Shown: positions 35,025 to 44,914, counted from the stretch's first letter. The stretch: 64,000 bases of DNA from Merdicola sp905200315 (GCA_902461935.1 CABPZP010000001.1:124001-188000); one strand, 5' to 3'. The notes: generated by a model not told the origin, from the sequence alone. Program-made: numbers and translations.

Positions 35025-35711
35025 TTATAAATTTATACCTTCTAATATTTTCCAAGTTTTATTTAATTCCGGTATTGATGTAAATGTCATCTCTTTTTTG
35101 GTAATTGGATGAATTATTGTTAGCTTATATGCCCACAGTGCAATTTGTTTACCTCTACCTCTAGTTCCATATTTTTGGTCTCCATATATGCTATGTCCTC
35201 GGCTAGATAATTGCACTCTTATTTGATGGTGTCTTCCTGTATGTAATAATACTTTTAATACTGATAAATCTATTTCACTATTATATTTTAATGTTTCATA
35301 ATCTAGCTTAGCGATCTTTGAATTTTTCGTTCCTTCTTTTACAACTTTGCTAATATTTTTTTGTTGATTTTTTAACAAGTAATCTTCTAAAGTATCTTTA
35401 TTTTTTTCAAATTTTCCGTCTACAACTACTAAATATTCCTTTTTTAGTTGTCTACTACGAACTTCTTCACTTAATCTTGATGCTGCCTTAGATGTTTTTG
35501 CAAATACCATAACTCCACCTACAGGCCTATCTAACCTATGTACTAATCCTAAATATACATTTCCAGGTTTATTGTATTTCTCTTTTATATATTTTTTTAT
35601 TATTTCTAACATATCTATATCGCCTGTTTTATCTCCCTGTGATGGTATGTTTGGTATTTTTTCTACTACTATTATGTGGTTGTCTTCATATATTATTTTT
35701 AAATTGTTCAT
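35025..35711 (-). CDS. RluA-family pseudouridine synthase
   Basis: RNA pseudouridine synthase of 228 residues. The catalytic Asp is in VHRLDRPVGGVMVFAKT, and HTGRHHQIRVQ and GDQKYGTRG are further family motifs. It lacks an S4 domain, as do some short RluA-family members. The exact rRNA or tRNA target cannot be told. GAAGGAAT precedes ATG. Confidence 0.92.
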   Translation of the reverse strand: MNNLKIIYEDNHIIVVEKIPNIPSQGDKTGDIDMLEIIKKYIKEKYNKPGNVYLGLVHRLDRPVGGVMVFAKTSKAASRLSEEVRSRQLKKEYLVVVDGKFEKNKDTLEDYLLKNQQKNISKVVKEGTKNSKIAKLDYETLKYNSEIDLSVLKVLLHTGRHHQIRVQLSSRGHSIYGDQKYGTRGRGKQIALWAYKLTIIHPITKKEMTFTSIPELNKTWKILEGINL

Positions 35712-35760
35712 TTTTTATTCCTTCTTTAAATTATATATTTTTCTACCTTTTGCGTATATT

Positions 35761-35789
35761 GCGGGCGGACTTAAGGCGTCCACCCCTAC
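35761..35789 (-). repeat. REP element (GGGCGGAC/TTAAGG type)
   Basis: GCGGGCGGAC and GTCCACCC arms around TTAAGGC, followed by CTACAATGTTTTACATTA. Confidence 0.75.
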
Positions 35790-35813
35790 AATGTTTTACA
35801 TTAGTATATAATA

Positions 35814-36040
35814 AAATGACAAATATATTTGTTTTGAAATACCGCGTAAGCGACCAAACGAGCAGATTTTTCTGCGAGTGCGATTTGGAGCAATCTTCCT
35901 TATTTCAATTTATACATTATTATATGTAAATATTGAAATTAATTTTATAAAAAGGTAATTGCATGCTAAATGGTCCGTTGACCATTTTCAATTCCGAAGA
36001 TTGCGACACCAAGGTATAAAAAACAATTTATTTGTCATTT
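35814..36040. repeat. 227-bp palindromic element, family B
   Basis: Left end AAATGACAAATATATTTG is inverted at the right end as CAATTTATTTGTCATTT; ATACC near the left pairs with GGTAT near the right. Inside are smaller hairpins: GCAGATTTTTCTGC, ATGGTCCGTTGACCAT and an ATTTCAAT..ATTGAAAT pair. It has no coding content and is flanked by REPs on both sides. Confidence 0.65.
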
Positions 36041-36062
36041 GGTATTAATAATATTATTTAAT

Positions 36063-36091
36063 CGGGTCGCCCTAAGGACGCCGACCCCTAC
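36063..36091 (-). repeat. REP element (GGGTCGCC type)
   Basis: CGGGTCGCCCTAAGGACG hairpin followed by CCCCTACAACATCTGACATTA. Confidence 0.75.
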
Positions 36092-36151
36092 AACATCTGA
36101 CATTAATTTTTATAATTATGTGTATTTTAATTATATTACAAATCTCTTTTT

Positions 36152-36180
36152 GCGGGCGGACTTAAGGCGTCCGCCCCTAC
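36152..36180 (-). repeat. REP element (GGGCGGAC/TTAAGG type)
   Basis: GCGGGCGGACTTAAGGCG hairpin followed by CCCCTACAATGTTTGACATTA, 28 nt from the rlmI-like stop codon. Confidence 0.75.
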
Positions 36181-36208
36181 AATGTTTGACATTAATCTTA
36201 TAAAAATT

Positions 36209-37075
36209 TTATTTTTCCCAACGGGCATAAATTCCGCATGGTAATACTATTTCGGAATTTTTCATTGGTAATCCTATTTCTCCTGATGATAGTGTTCCTT
36301 TTTTCTTTATTTCTAGTCGTAGCATATTTTCTAGTACTTTTGCTGATATTCCTGTTGTGTATGAATTTATTAAAAAGAATAGTGGATCATCTGATAGCAC
36401 TTGTGTGCATAATTCTACTAAGTCATAAATATTATTTTCAAATTGCCATACTTCTCCTTTGGCTCCTCTTCCATATGATGGTGGGTCCATTATTATTGCA
36501 TCGTATTTATTACCTCTACGTATTTCTCTTTGCACAAATTTTACCACGTCATCTATTATATATCTAACTTTTCTATCTGCTAATTTAGAAGATGTAACAT
36601 TTTCTTTCGCCCAAGAAACCATTCCTTTTGAACTATCTACATGGCATACTGAAGCTCCTGCAGAAAGACAGGCTACTGTTGCTCCTCCTGTGTATGCAAA
36701 TAAGTTTAAAACTTTTATTTCTTTTTTGTGTTTCTTTTCATTTTCTATTTTATTTATCATCCAATCCCAATTAACAGCTTGTTCTGGAAATAGTCCTGTA
36801 TGTTTAAATCCCATTGGTTTTATATTAAATGTTAAATTTTTATATTTAATTTGCCATGCTTTTGGCATTTGTTTTTTGTAATTCCAGCTTCCTCCACCTG
36901 TTTTACTTCTATTATAAACAGCATTTATTTGTTTCCAGTTATTTGGAAAACTTTTTTGCTTCCAAATAATTTGTGGATCTGGTCTTACAAGTGTTACATT
37001 TCCCCATCTTTCTAATTTTTCTCCATTTGCCATATCTAATATTTCATAATCTTTCCATTCACTTGCTATTTTCAT
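36209..37075 (-). CDS. class I SAM-dependent rRNA methyltransferase (RlmI/RlmK-like, no PUA)
   Basis: A 288-residue protein. The SAM motif is in VLNLFAYTGGATVACLSAGA, the acidic loop in VCHVDSSKGMVSWAKEN, and the catalytic motif is MDPPSYGRG. The fold and order match 23S rRNA (cytosine-C5) methyltransferases of the RlmI group, but the N-terminal PUA domain is missing, so the target is uncertain. ATG 37075 has GGAGG just upstream; a TTG at 37087 overlaps that site and is not used. Confidence 0.85.
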   Translation of the reverse strand: MKIASEWKDYEILDMANGEKLERWGNVTLVRPDPQIIWKQKSFPNNWKQINAVYNRSKTGGGSWNYKKQMPKAWQIKYKNLTFNIKPMGFKHTGLFPEQAVNWDWMINKIENEKKHKKEIKVLNLFAYTGGATVACLSAGASVCHVDSSKGMVSWAKENVTSSKLADRKVRYIIDDVVKFVQREIRRGNKYDAIIMDPPSYGRGAKGEVWQFENNIYDLVELCTQVLSDDPLFFLINSYTTGISAKVLENMLRLEIKKKGTLSSGEIGLPMKNSEIVLPCGIYARWEK

Positions 37076-37092
37076 TTTTTCCTCCAATTAAT

Positions 37093-37248
37093 TTATAACT
37101 TACACAATAACTTATAAAAATCATAAATACAAATGCAATTTACTATACTAAAAATAATTGTTAACACAATAATTATTTTTAGAAACTTATTGCTTGTCCT
37201 TTTTTCTTTAAATTCAACTTCAAAAATTTCATCTTTCGCATATTCCAT
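37093..37248 (-). CDS. small single-span membrane protein, 51 residues
   Basis: A short ORF: charged N-terminus (EYAKDEIFEVEFKEKRTS), then one hydrophobic segment (FLKIIIVLTIIFSIVNCI) and a short Cys-containing tail. AAGGGGAG lies 5-6 nt before ATG 37248. It ends 18 nt before the rlmI-like start, so they may be co-transcribed. No family recognised. Confidence 0.5.
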   Translation of the reverse strand: MEYAKDEIFEVEFKEKRTSNKFLKIIIVLTIIFSIVNCICIYDFYKLLCKL

Positions 37249-37361
37249 AAAAATCTCCCCTTAAAATATATTTTTATTATTATTAATATATTTTAGGTAG
37301 AGATTTTATAGAACCTAATATTTAATTATTTTATCATAAGGTAATGTTATTTTTCAACACT

Positions 37362-38309
37362 TTATAGTAACTTCTCTATTTCTTTTATAATATCCCTTAA
37401 AATATTACAGCTATTATCAAATTTTGCTTGATCTTCATCTGTTAATTTTAATTCTAATATTTCTTTTACACCATTTGCTCCTATAATTGTTGGAACTCCT
37501 ATATATAGTCCTTCTTGATTGTATTCTCCTCTTTGATAACTAGATAAAGTCATAATTTCATTTTCATCGTTTAATATTGCTTTTACTATTTTTGTAAGTG
37601 CAACACCTATTCCATAATATGTTGCTTTTTTCTTTTCTATTATTTCATACGCAGCATTTACTACATCTTTATGAATTTCTGCTAAGTCTGACATTGGATG
37701 ATTATTATCTTTCATTATATCTTTCATTTTTTTACAACCTACATAAGCATTTTCCCAGCTTACAAATGAAGAATCTCCATGTTCTCCCATTATATATGCA
37801 TGGATATTTTTGCTTGATACTCCTAAATATTCACCAATTAAATATCTAACTCTTGCTGTATCTAAGGCTGTTCCTGAACCAATAACTCTTTCTTTAGGAA
37901 ATCCTGAAACTTTTGCTACAACATATGTCATAATATCTACTGGATTACTTGCTATAACAAATATTCCATTGAATCCACTTTTTACAACATTTTCAGTAAT
38001 TTCTTTAATTATTTTTGCATTTGTTTGAACCAATTCTAATCTTGTTTGATTTGGTTTTTGATTAATTCCAGCTGTTATAACTACAATATCTGCATCTTTA
38101 CATTCATCGTAATCTCCTGCTTTAATTTTCATCTTTGCTGGTGCATATGGTACACCATGAGATAAATCCATTGCTTCTCCTTCTGCTTTTTCTTTTAATA
38201 CATCTATTAAAACAAGTTCATTTACTCCTCCTTGATTTAATAATGAGTATGCAAAACTCATTCCTACAAAACCTGTACCTACTAAAACTACTTTTCTTTT
38301 TTCTATCAT
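37362..38309 (-). CDS. ldh: L-lactate dehydrogenase
   Basis: NAD-dependent reduction of pyruvate to lactate. The 315 residues include the Rossmann motif VGTGFVGMSFAYSL, NPVDIMTYV, GSGTALDTARVRY, and the catalytic His in GEHGDSSF. Arg in NQTRLELV fits the mobile loop of LDH rather than malate dehydrogenase. GGAGGAATT precedes ATG. It indicates a fermentative metabolism. Confidence 0.96.
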   Translation of the reverse strand: MIEKRKVVLVGTGFVGMSFAYSLLNQGGVNELVLIDVLKEKAEGEAMDLSHGVPYAPAKMKIKAGDYDECKDADIVVITAGINQKPNQTRLELVQTNAKIIKEITENVVKSGFNGIFVIASNPVDIMTYVVAKVSGFPKERVIGSGTALDTARVRYLIGEYLGVSSKNIHAYIMGEHGDSSFVSWENAYVGCKKMKDIMKDNNHPMSDLAEIHKDVVNAAYEIIEKKKATYYGIGVALTKIVKAILNDENEIMTLSSYQRGEYNQEGLYIGVPTIIGANGVKEILELKLTDEDQAKFDNSCNILRDIIKEIEKLL

Positions 38310-38350
38310 AATAATTCCTCCTTATAAAATTTTTAACAATTTTTCTTTTT

Positions 38351-38992
38351 TTATCCAAAAATTGATTGTTTTATTGATATAAATATTTTTTTAATAATAT
38401 CTACCAATGTTTGTAATACTATATTTTCCTCATATAAATTAATAATTAACTTATGTGTTGGTGGAAAAAACCATATAATTAAAATTATTAAAGTCATTAT
38501 TGCTAGAGCCTTTAAATTTTCTTTAACATTTCTTCCTATTAATTGCATTCTAAACTTCTTAAGTTTTCTATTATAATCTCTAATATAATCTTTTTCTGTA
38601 TATGCTTTTTGATTATTTCTTTGAGTGTTTCCTTTATAATAATTTGTATTATTTTGAACATTAGAATTATTATTTACAATATTATTATTTTGTTTCATTC
38701 TTTGTGTTTCAGAATAATTTTTAGCAACATTATTAATTATTTCTTGTTCCTCTTGTCTTCTTTTTAACTCTCTTTCTTGCTCTAACTTTTGATTATATTC
38801 TTTACGTTTTTGCTCATCCGACAGTACACTATATGCATCATTAATTTGCTTCATCTTTTCTTCTGCTTTTAATTTATCTTTTTCATTTGTTTGCAAATCT
38901 GGATGGTATTTTTTTGCTTGTATTTTATATATTTTGTTTATTGTTTCCATAGAAGCATTTTCACTAACTTCTAAAATTTCATATAAATTCAT
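38351..38992 (-). CDS. J-domain membrane protein
   Basis: Residues 1-70 form a J domain (MNLYEILEVSENAS, KYHPDLQT with HPD, DEQKRKEYNQKLEQE), so it should stimulate a DnaK-type ATPase. A charged helical and Asn-rich middle follows, then a membrane segment near residue 165 (LAIMTLIILIIWFF). It lacks the Gly/Phe and zinc regions, so it is not DnaJ itself. ATG 38992 follows GGAG by 6 nt; upstream ATGs lack ribosome sites. Confidence 0.85.
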   Translation of the reverse strand: MNLYEILEVSENASMETINKIYKIQAKKYHPDLQTNEKDKLKAEEKMKQINDAYSVLSDEQKRKEYNQKLEQERELKRRQEEQEIINNVAKNYSETQRMKQNNNIVNNNSNVQNNTNYYKGNTQRNNQKAYTEKDYIRDYNRKLKKFRMQLIGRNVKENLKALAIMTLIILIIWFFPPTHKLIINLYEENIVLQTLVDIIKKIFISIKQSIFG

Positions 38993-39070
38993 ATTTTTCT
39001 CCATTTGTGTTAATTTTAAATTAAACATTTTTTTATTTATGTTCGCCCTAAGTATTATTCTATTATAATT

Positions 39071-39098
39071 GCGGGCGGACAGAGGCGTCCGCCCCTAC
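39071..39098 (-). repeat. REP element (GGGCGGAC/AGAGG type)
   Basis: GCGGGCGGACAGAGGCG hairpin followed by CCCCTACATTCATGAA. The same REP with the same downstream sequence recurs at 40143, so a longer unit has been duplicated. Confidence 0.75.
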
Positions 39099-39130
39099 AT
39101 TCATGAATTTTAGATTAATTTATTATTTAT

Positions 39131-39159
39131 CGGGTCGCCCTAAGGACGCCGACCCCTAC
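39131..39159 (-). repeat. REP element (GGGTCGCC type)
   Basis: CGGGTCGCCCTAAGGACG hairpin followed by CCCCTACAACGTTTGACATTA. With the REP at 39071 it forms a two-REP unit repeated at 40143-40229. Confidence 0.75.
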
Positions 39160-39183
39160 AACGTTTGACATTAATTTTTTTAA

Positions 39184-39371
39184 CATAATTATAATAAATT
39201 TATGAAATGACGAATGCAATTGGAGTGTTATTAGAAATTGTTTAATTGTATCAAATGAGGAAGCGATGGCTTGCATAGCAAGAGCAGCGAGAGGCTCGTT
39301 TGTTACAATTTTACAATTTCTTTTAATACGTAATGCCGCCGAGGAATTGAATAAATTTCATTATAATTATG
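39184..39371. repeat. 188-bp palindromic element, family A, copy 2
   Basis: Appears identical to the element at 22933-23120 by eye over all 188 bp, in the same orientation, and is again directly beside REPs. It lies about 110 bp upstream of the DUF4364 gene. Confidence 0.85.
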
Positions 39372-39436
39372 TGAATAAATATTTTTATTTTTTACATTTT
39401 TTATTATAACACAAAATGTAGAAAATTGTACAATAG

Positions 39437-39448
39437 TGTGATATAATA
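39437..39448 (+). promoter_or_regulatory. extended -10 promoter of the DUF4364 gene
   Basis: TGTGATATAAT contains TG-n-TATAAT, an extended -10 motif, about 35 nt before the start codon; no good -35 is seen. Confidence 0.45.
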
Positions 39449-39481
39449 AAAAAAAAAAAATTTTTTAGGGAGACGAATTGT

Positions 39482-40018
39482 ATGCAACTATCATCAGATA
39501 AATCTTTACTTGCAGAAAGTAAGGTACTAATTTTATACATTTTATATAAAGCAAATAAACCTTTAACAAACGAAGAATTTTTAAAGTTGGTTTTATCTGT
39601 TACAGATATGAATTATTTTTATTTTCAACAATTTTTATTAGATTTATTAAATACTAAATACGTAATTTCTTATAAAAAAGAAGATTTAGATTTCTATGAA
39701 ATAACAGAGCAAGGAATAGCGGCTTTAGAATTAACAAAAGATATGATTCCTGGCATTATGAAATTAAAAGTAGATAGCAATTTTGATAAAGAAATGGACA
39801 TAATTGAAAACGAAATTTCTGTTTCTGCCGAATATATGCCACTTTCTGAAAATGATTATAAAATAAAATGTAAAGTATTTGATAATGGAGAAACAATATT
39901 TGAACTAAAAACATTTGCTGGTTCAAGCGAGCAAGCTCAAAAAATTGTAAATAATTGGAATAATAATGCAACAAAAATTTATCCTCAAATTCTAGCATTA
40001 CTAGATTCTGAAGAATAG
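39482..40018 (+). CDS. DUF4364 family winged-helix-like protein
   Basis: A 178-residue cytoplasmic protein. The N-terminal half is helix-turn-helix-like (LILYILYKANKPLTNEEFLKLVL, YFQQFLLDLLNTKYV, YEITEQGIAALEL), as in winged-helix regulators; the C-terminal half is a small alpha/beta domain (YKIKCKVFDNGETIFEL). DUF4364 is common in Clostridia with no settled function; a regulatory role is inferred. GGGAGACG precedes ATG. Confidence 0.8.
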   Translation: MQLSSDKSLLAESKVLILYILYKANKPLTNEEFLKLVLSVTDMNYFYFQQFLLDLLNTKYVISYKKEDLDFYEITEQGIAALELTKDMIPGIMKLKVDSNFDKEMDIIENEISVSAEYMPLSENDYKIKCKVFDNGETIFELKTFAGSSEQAQKIVNNWNNNATKIYPQILALLDSEE

Positions 40019-40021
40019 ATT

Positions 40022-40063
40022 TTAATATGGGTGAACATAGACGTTCTCCCATATTTTTTTATC
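40022..40063 (+). terminator. terminator after the DUF4364 gene
   Basis: ATATGGGTGAAC pairs with GTTCTCCCATAT, followed by TTTTTTTATC. Confidence 0.85.
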
Positions 40064-40079
40064 TTTTTTTTAAAGATTA

Positions 40080-40101
40080 TGGCGGTCAATGACCGCCGCT
40101 A
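40080..40101 (-). repeat. REP-like palindrome (GGCGGTC type)
   Basis: TGGCGGTCA and TGACCGCC arms followed by GCTAC; on the minus strand it begins GTAGC. Confidence 0.6.
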
Positions 40102-40142
40102 CATATCATTAATTTATTTTTATATTTAACATATTTTATTTT

Positions 40143-40168
40143 GGGCGGACAGAGGCGTCCGCCCCTAC
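40143..40168 (-). repeat. REP element (GGGCGGAC/AGAGG type)
   Basis: GGGCGGACAGAGGCGTCC hairpin followed by CTACATTCATGAATTTTAG, as at 39071. Confidence 0.75.
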
Positions 40169-40200
40169 ATTCATGAATTTTAGATTAATTTATTATTTAT

Positions 40201-40229
40201 CGGGTCGTCCTAAGGACGCCGACCCCTAC
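40201..40229 (-). repeat. REP element (GGGTCGTC type)
   Basis: CGGGTCGTCCTAAGGACG hairpin followed by CCCCTACAACGTTTGACG. Confidence 0.75.
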
Positions 40230-40259
40230 AACGTTTGACGTTATTTTTTTATTTATAAA

Positions 40260-40430
40260 ATCTGAAATATAATTAAAAATCAATATTTCGAATGTGATTG
40301 GAGTGAGTGTATAGCTTCTTATTAAATTTAAATGAGGGCGCGTTTTGCGAGAGGCTCGTTTGAATTTCTATTAGAAGCTATAACGAACGTATTGAGCCGA
40401 GAAATATTTATTTTTAATCTATTTTCAGAT
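40260..40430. repeat. 171-bp palindromic element, diverged relative of family A
   Basis: ATCTGAAATATAATTAAAAA at the left is inverted at the right end (TTTTTAATCTATTTTCAGAT). The centre AAATGAGGGCGCG..CGAGAGGCTCGTTT resembles the centre of the 188-bp element, and TATAGCTTCTTATTA pairs with AGAAGCTATA. It sits beside REPs, as do the other copies. Confidence 0.65.
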
Positions 40431-40462
40431 TATGATATATTTGTAATTTCTAATATATAAAA

Positions 40463-41248
40463 TTAAATTTTCTGCCTTACATATTCATATAAAATTACTC
40501 CTGTTGCAACTGATGCATTCAAGCTTTCTGTTTTTCCTAACATTGGTATTTTTATTTTTGTATCTGCCATATCTACTATTTCTTTTGATACTCCATTTGC
40601 TTCATTTCCTATAACTATCGCCTTTTTATTTAGCTTTATATCATATAGACTTTCTTTTGTTTGAAGTGATGTTACTACTACTTTAAATTTATTTTTTTGT
40701 ATTTCTTTTATAGTTTCTTGCAAGTTTTCAGCTCTTATAATATTTACTCTAAATATTGCTCCCATAGTTGAACGTACTACTTTAGGGTTGTATGGATCTG
40801 CAGTTTTAGATGAAATTATTATTTGTTTCAAATTTACACTATCTACAGTTCTTAATATTGTTCCTAAATTTCCTGGGTCTTGTATTCCATCTAAAACCAC
40901 AATTAAATCCTCGTTATAATCTATATTAAAATTATTTGCATCTTTCTCTATTACAGCTAAAATTCCCTGTGGTGTTCCAACATTTGTTATACTTACAAAT
41001 ACCTTTTTGCTTACATATATACATTCATATTTTGAAATTTTATATAGCAATTCTTTATCTATTCCATCATCTTTTATGCATTCTTCACATATTACTATCT
41101 TTTGTATATTTGCATTTTCTTCTATTGCTTCTGCAATAATTTTAATACCTTCTACAATGTAGCAATTTTCTTCATCTCTGTACTTTTTTTCGTTTAACTT
41201 TTTTATTTTTTTTATACTTTCATTATCTTTACTTGTAATAACTTGCAT
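40463..41248 (-). CDS. TrmH/SpoU-family RNA 2'-O-methyltransferase
   Basis: A 261-residue SPOUT enzyme. The N-terminal part is an L30e-like substrate-binding domain (NCYIVEGIKIIAEAIE); the C-terminal knot carries motifs VLDGIQDPGNLGTILRT, VIGNEANGVS and IPMLGKTESLNASVATGVILYE. It methylates ribose in 23S rRNA or tRNA; the exact site is uncertain. It starts 20 nt after the mfd stop codon and is probably the end of an mfd operon. Confidence 0.93.
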   Translation of the reverse strand: MQVITSKDNESIKKIKKLNEKKYRDEENCYIVEGIKIIAEAIEENANIQKIVICEECIKDDGIDKELLYKISKYECIYVSKKVFVSITNVGTPQGILAVIEKDANNFNIDYNEDLIVVLDGIQDPGNLGTILRTVDSVNLKQIIISSKTADPYNPKVVRSTMGAIFRVNIIRAENLQETIKEIQKNKFKVVVTSLQTKESLYDIKLNKKAIVIGNEANGVSKEIVDMADTKIKIPMLGKTESLNASVATGVILYEYVRQKI

Positions 41249-41267
41249 TTTAATTCCTCACTTAAAA

Positions 41268-44200
41268 TTAAATATTATTTATAAATTCTTTTACCTCTTT
41301 TATAAGAATATCATTTTCAGCACTTGAAACTTGTAATGTAATATATGGATTTCCTGTTGAAAATTTAATTTTATTTCCATATATTTTTAATAGTTTTTCT
41401 ACAATTGATAAGTCGAATTTCTTATTATTAAATGTAAATACAATATTTTTTCCTCTTTGACTAACCTTTATTATATGTTTTTCTTTACACATCATTTTTA
41501 TTCTTGAAACTTCTATTAAATTATTTAATTCTCGTGGTGTTTCTCCGTATCTATCTAATACCTCATCTAAAACATTTTGTATATCTTCTTCTGTTTTACA
41601 TAGTGCTATATTTTGATATACTTCTATTTTTTGACTAGATTCAAAAATGTATTCATCTGGTATGTAGCTTGAAATATTCATATCTATTTGAATATCTGGC
41701 TGCTCTTCTACTTCTATTCCTTGCATTTCTTTCATAACTTCATCTAGTAAGTTGCAGTATGTATCATACCCAACTTGTTCCATATGTCCATGTTGTATTT
41801 CTCCGTAATAAACTTCCTGCTCCTCTTATTTCTAAGTCTCTCATTGCAATTTTGAAGCCTGAACCAAACTGTGTAAATTCTTTTATTGCTTTTAATCTTT
41901 TATCCGAAACTTCTGATAATATTTTTGCTCTTTTATAGGTTATGTATGCGTATGCTTGAGTTCCGCTTCTACCAACTCTTCCACGAATTTGATATAATTG
42001 TGCAAGTCCAAGTCTATCCGCATTTTCAACTATTATTGTATTTGCATTTGGAATATCTATTCCAGATTCTAAAATGGTTGTGCATACCAGAACATTTGTT
42101 TTGCCATCTATAAATTCTTTCATTATATCTTCCAATTGACTTCCTGTCATTTTTCCATGTGCATATGAAACTTTTGCTTCTGGTACTAAATTAGATATTT
42201 CAATAGCTTTTCTTTCAATTCCTTCTACATTATTGAATAAGTAAAATACTTGTCCTCCACGTTCTAATTCTTTTGTTATTGCCTCTTTTACAACTTCTTC
42301 ATCATATTCTATAACATAAGTTTGAACTGGCTTTCTGTTTTGTGGTGGCTCATAAATTATAGACATATCTCTTACTCCAACAATAGACATATGTAGTGTT
42401 CTTGGTATTGGTGTTGCTGTCATTGTAAGTACATCTACATTTGTTTTATATTCTTTTATTTTTTCTTTTGCCTTAACTCCAAATCTATGCTCTTCATCTA
42501 TAATTAACAATCCTAAATCTTTAAATTCAACATCTTTGCTAAGTAGTCTGTGTGTACCAATCACAACATCTACTTCTCCTAGCTTTAATTTTTTTATAAT
42601 TGCATTTTGTTCTTTTTTAGTTTTAAATCTATTTAAAACTTCAACTCTTATAGGAAATTCTTCCATTCTTTCTTTAAAGCTTTCATATTGTTGATCTGCC
42701 AAAACTGTTGTAGGCACTAAATATGCAACTTGTTTTTGATCCATCACAGCCTTAAAAGCTGCTCTTATTGCAACTTCTGTTTTTCCATATCCAACATCTC
42801 CACACAATAATCTGTCCATTGGTTTTGGCATTTCCATGTCTTTTTTTACTTCTTCTATACAACGTAACTGGTCATCTGTTTCTTGGTATGGAAAACTATT
42901 TTCAAATTGAGTTTGCCATGGTGTATCTTTAGAAAAAGCATACCCCTGCACTTTTTGCCTTTTAGCATACAATTCTATTAACTCTTTTGCAACTTCTCTT
43001 AAATTTTTCTTAACTCTAGCTTTAGTTTGTTCCCATTCTTTTCCGCCTAATCTATTAACTTTAGGTATTCTTTCTCCTCCACCAACAAATTTTCTTATTG
43101 TATCTAGTTGGTTTGTAGGAACATATAAAACATCATCATTTTTATATTTAATTTTTATATAATCTTTTGTAACCCCATCTGCTGTAATTGTGTTTACACC
43201 TATAAATTCACCTATTCCATGATTTTTATGTACAACAAAATCACCTGCCTTTAAATCGGCAAAAACAACCTTTTCTCCCTCTTTAAAAGAACTATGTGTA
43301 CTTCTTCTTTTACGTTTATCTGAATCTATTACATTATTTGCATCTATTACAACTAAGTTATTGTCTATATCTTCAAATCCTGAAGATAATTTTCCAATTT
43401 CAATATGTGCAATATTTTCTTTATTTTTTATAATATCTGCATTTTTTTCATTTATACTATTTAGCACATTAAAATCTGTTAATATTTTTGAAAGTTTTTT
43501 TGCTTTTTCTTTGTTTTCTACTAATATAATAACTTCTTTGTTTTGGACTAAATTATTATTTATATCTTTTGCAAAAGACTCTATTTCGCTTTTAAAATAG
43601 TTTATTTGTCTATTATTAAAGTTATATTCTATTTGAGCTATCTTTTTAGCTTTATCTTGGTTTTCTAAGTAAATTGTGTTACTTAAATTTATATTTTCTT
43701 CTAAACTTTCCGAAATTTTACTATTTTGAAGTATTTGTGGAATTATTTTCTCTCTTTCAGTTAAACTTTTTATTAAATTATCATAGTCATTTTTTATATT
43801 TTCTTTTCTTGCCTCTACTTTGCTTTTTTCATCTATTAATATAATTGTATCTTGTGGTAAATAGTCTAAAATTGTTTCTGTTTTAGAATAAAAATAATCT
43901 ATATACTTGTCTACTTTACTTACATAGCTTTCTTCTTTTATTTTTCTTACATCTTCTTGAGCATTTTCTTGTTGTTTTTCTGTGTAATTGTTATCTAAAA
44001 TTTTATTGCAAACAGTCTCTTTATCTGTTTCTAATAAGTATTCGTGTAATGGTATTATTTCAATTTTTTCAGCCATTTCAGTTGAACGTTGGCTACTTAA
44101 ATTAAAGTACCTTATAGAATCTATATCATCTCCCCAAAGTTCAATTCTAACACCTAAATTTTCACTTATTGAAATATCTATAATTCCACCTCTTATGCAA

Positions 44201-44709
44201 AACTGACCATTTCCCTCTGTTAATTCTGTTCTTTCATACCCCATACTTATTAGTTTTTCTTTTAATTCTTCTGTATTTATGGTATCTCCAACTTTTAGTT
44301 TTATTTTATTTTTATATAACACTTCTTTTGGAATCATTTTTTGCATAGCAGCTTCTATTGTTGTTATTACGATACATTTTTTATTTAGTTCATTTAATAC
44401 TTTTATTCTTTCATACAAATTATCGTAACTTTCCACTTCATAGTCATACGTTACAATATCTTTTTTATTAAAAATAAAAGTGTTTTTTTCAAATTGTTTT
44501 ACATCATCATATATTTTTTTAGCCTGTATTTCGTTGTATGTAATTATTAGGCATGTATTTTTCAAATTTTCTTTTGTAGCACCTATTAATTGTGCTTTAT
44601 ACACGTCCGATAGGCCCGATACACATATCGGACCTTTTTTATTTTTTATATCTTCTATAAATTCTGCAAATTTATTGTTTGTTTGCATTTTTGATATTAT
44701 TGAATTCAT
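41268..44709 (-). CDS. mfd: transcription-repair coupling factor Mfd with an apparent +1 frameshift at CGG
   Basis: ATP-dependent translocase that removes stalled RNA polymerase and recruits UvrA. From ATG 44709, 981 codons cover the UvrB-like domains, the RNAP-interacting domain (FKEGEKVVFADLKAGDFVVHKNHGIG, given by its parts) and the helicase with GDVGYGKTE, DEEHRFG, TATPIPRTL and QIRGRVGRSG. At RGAGSLL the frame meets CGG (41805-41803). Skipping its C restores GEIQHGHMEQVGYD and 165 more residues to 41268. In frame 0, reading stops after 16 codons. The Gly is strongly conserved in Mfd (NLLG). Both halves are otherwise intact. Confidence 0.9.
41803..41805 (-). other. CGG codon at a +1 frame break (site 2, mfd)
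   Basis: Minus-strand context TTA TTA CGG AGA. Omitting the C gives GGA GAA ATA (GEI) and the conserved Mfd sequence continues. Confidence 0.7.
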
Positions 44710-44886
44710 TTTTTTAGCACTCCTTATTTTAAATTATTGAAATAATTTAAAAATATGTACATTATTATATAATATTTTTGGCTTTTTTTAAATATATTTT
44801 TATAAAAAAGTTTAAATTTAATTTATTAATATTTTAATACTATAAAACAGTTTTCAAATTTATTTAAATAAATTAATGTCAAACGT

Positions 44887-44914
44887 TGTAGGGGTCGGCG
44901 TCCTCGACGACCCG
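44887..44914 (+). repeat. REP element (GGGTCGTC type), reverse orientation
   Basis: TAATGTCAAACGTTGTAGGGG leads into the GTCGGCGTCCTCGACGACCCG hairpin (parts given); this is the usual element read in the opposite direction. Confidence 0.75.

Noticed and set aside
35639..35929. 96-residue plus-strand ORF across the REP cluster
   Set aside because: Antisense to the pseudouridine synthase start and then reading through a REP and an element; no ribosome site.
39071..40229. CRISPR-like array from regularly recurring repeats
   Set aside because: The repeats are hairpins with different stems and irregular spacing, without unique spacers of constant length or cas genes.
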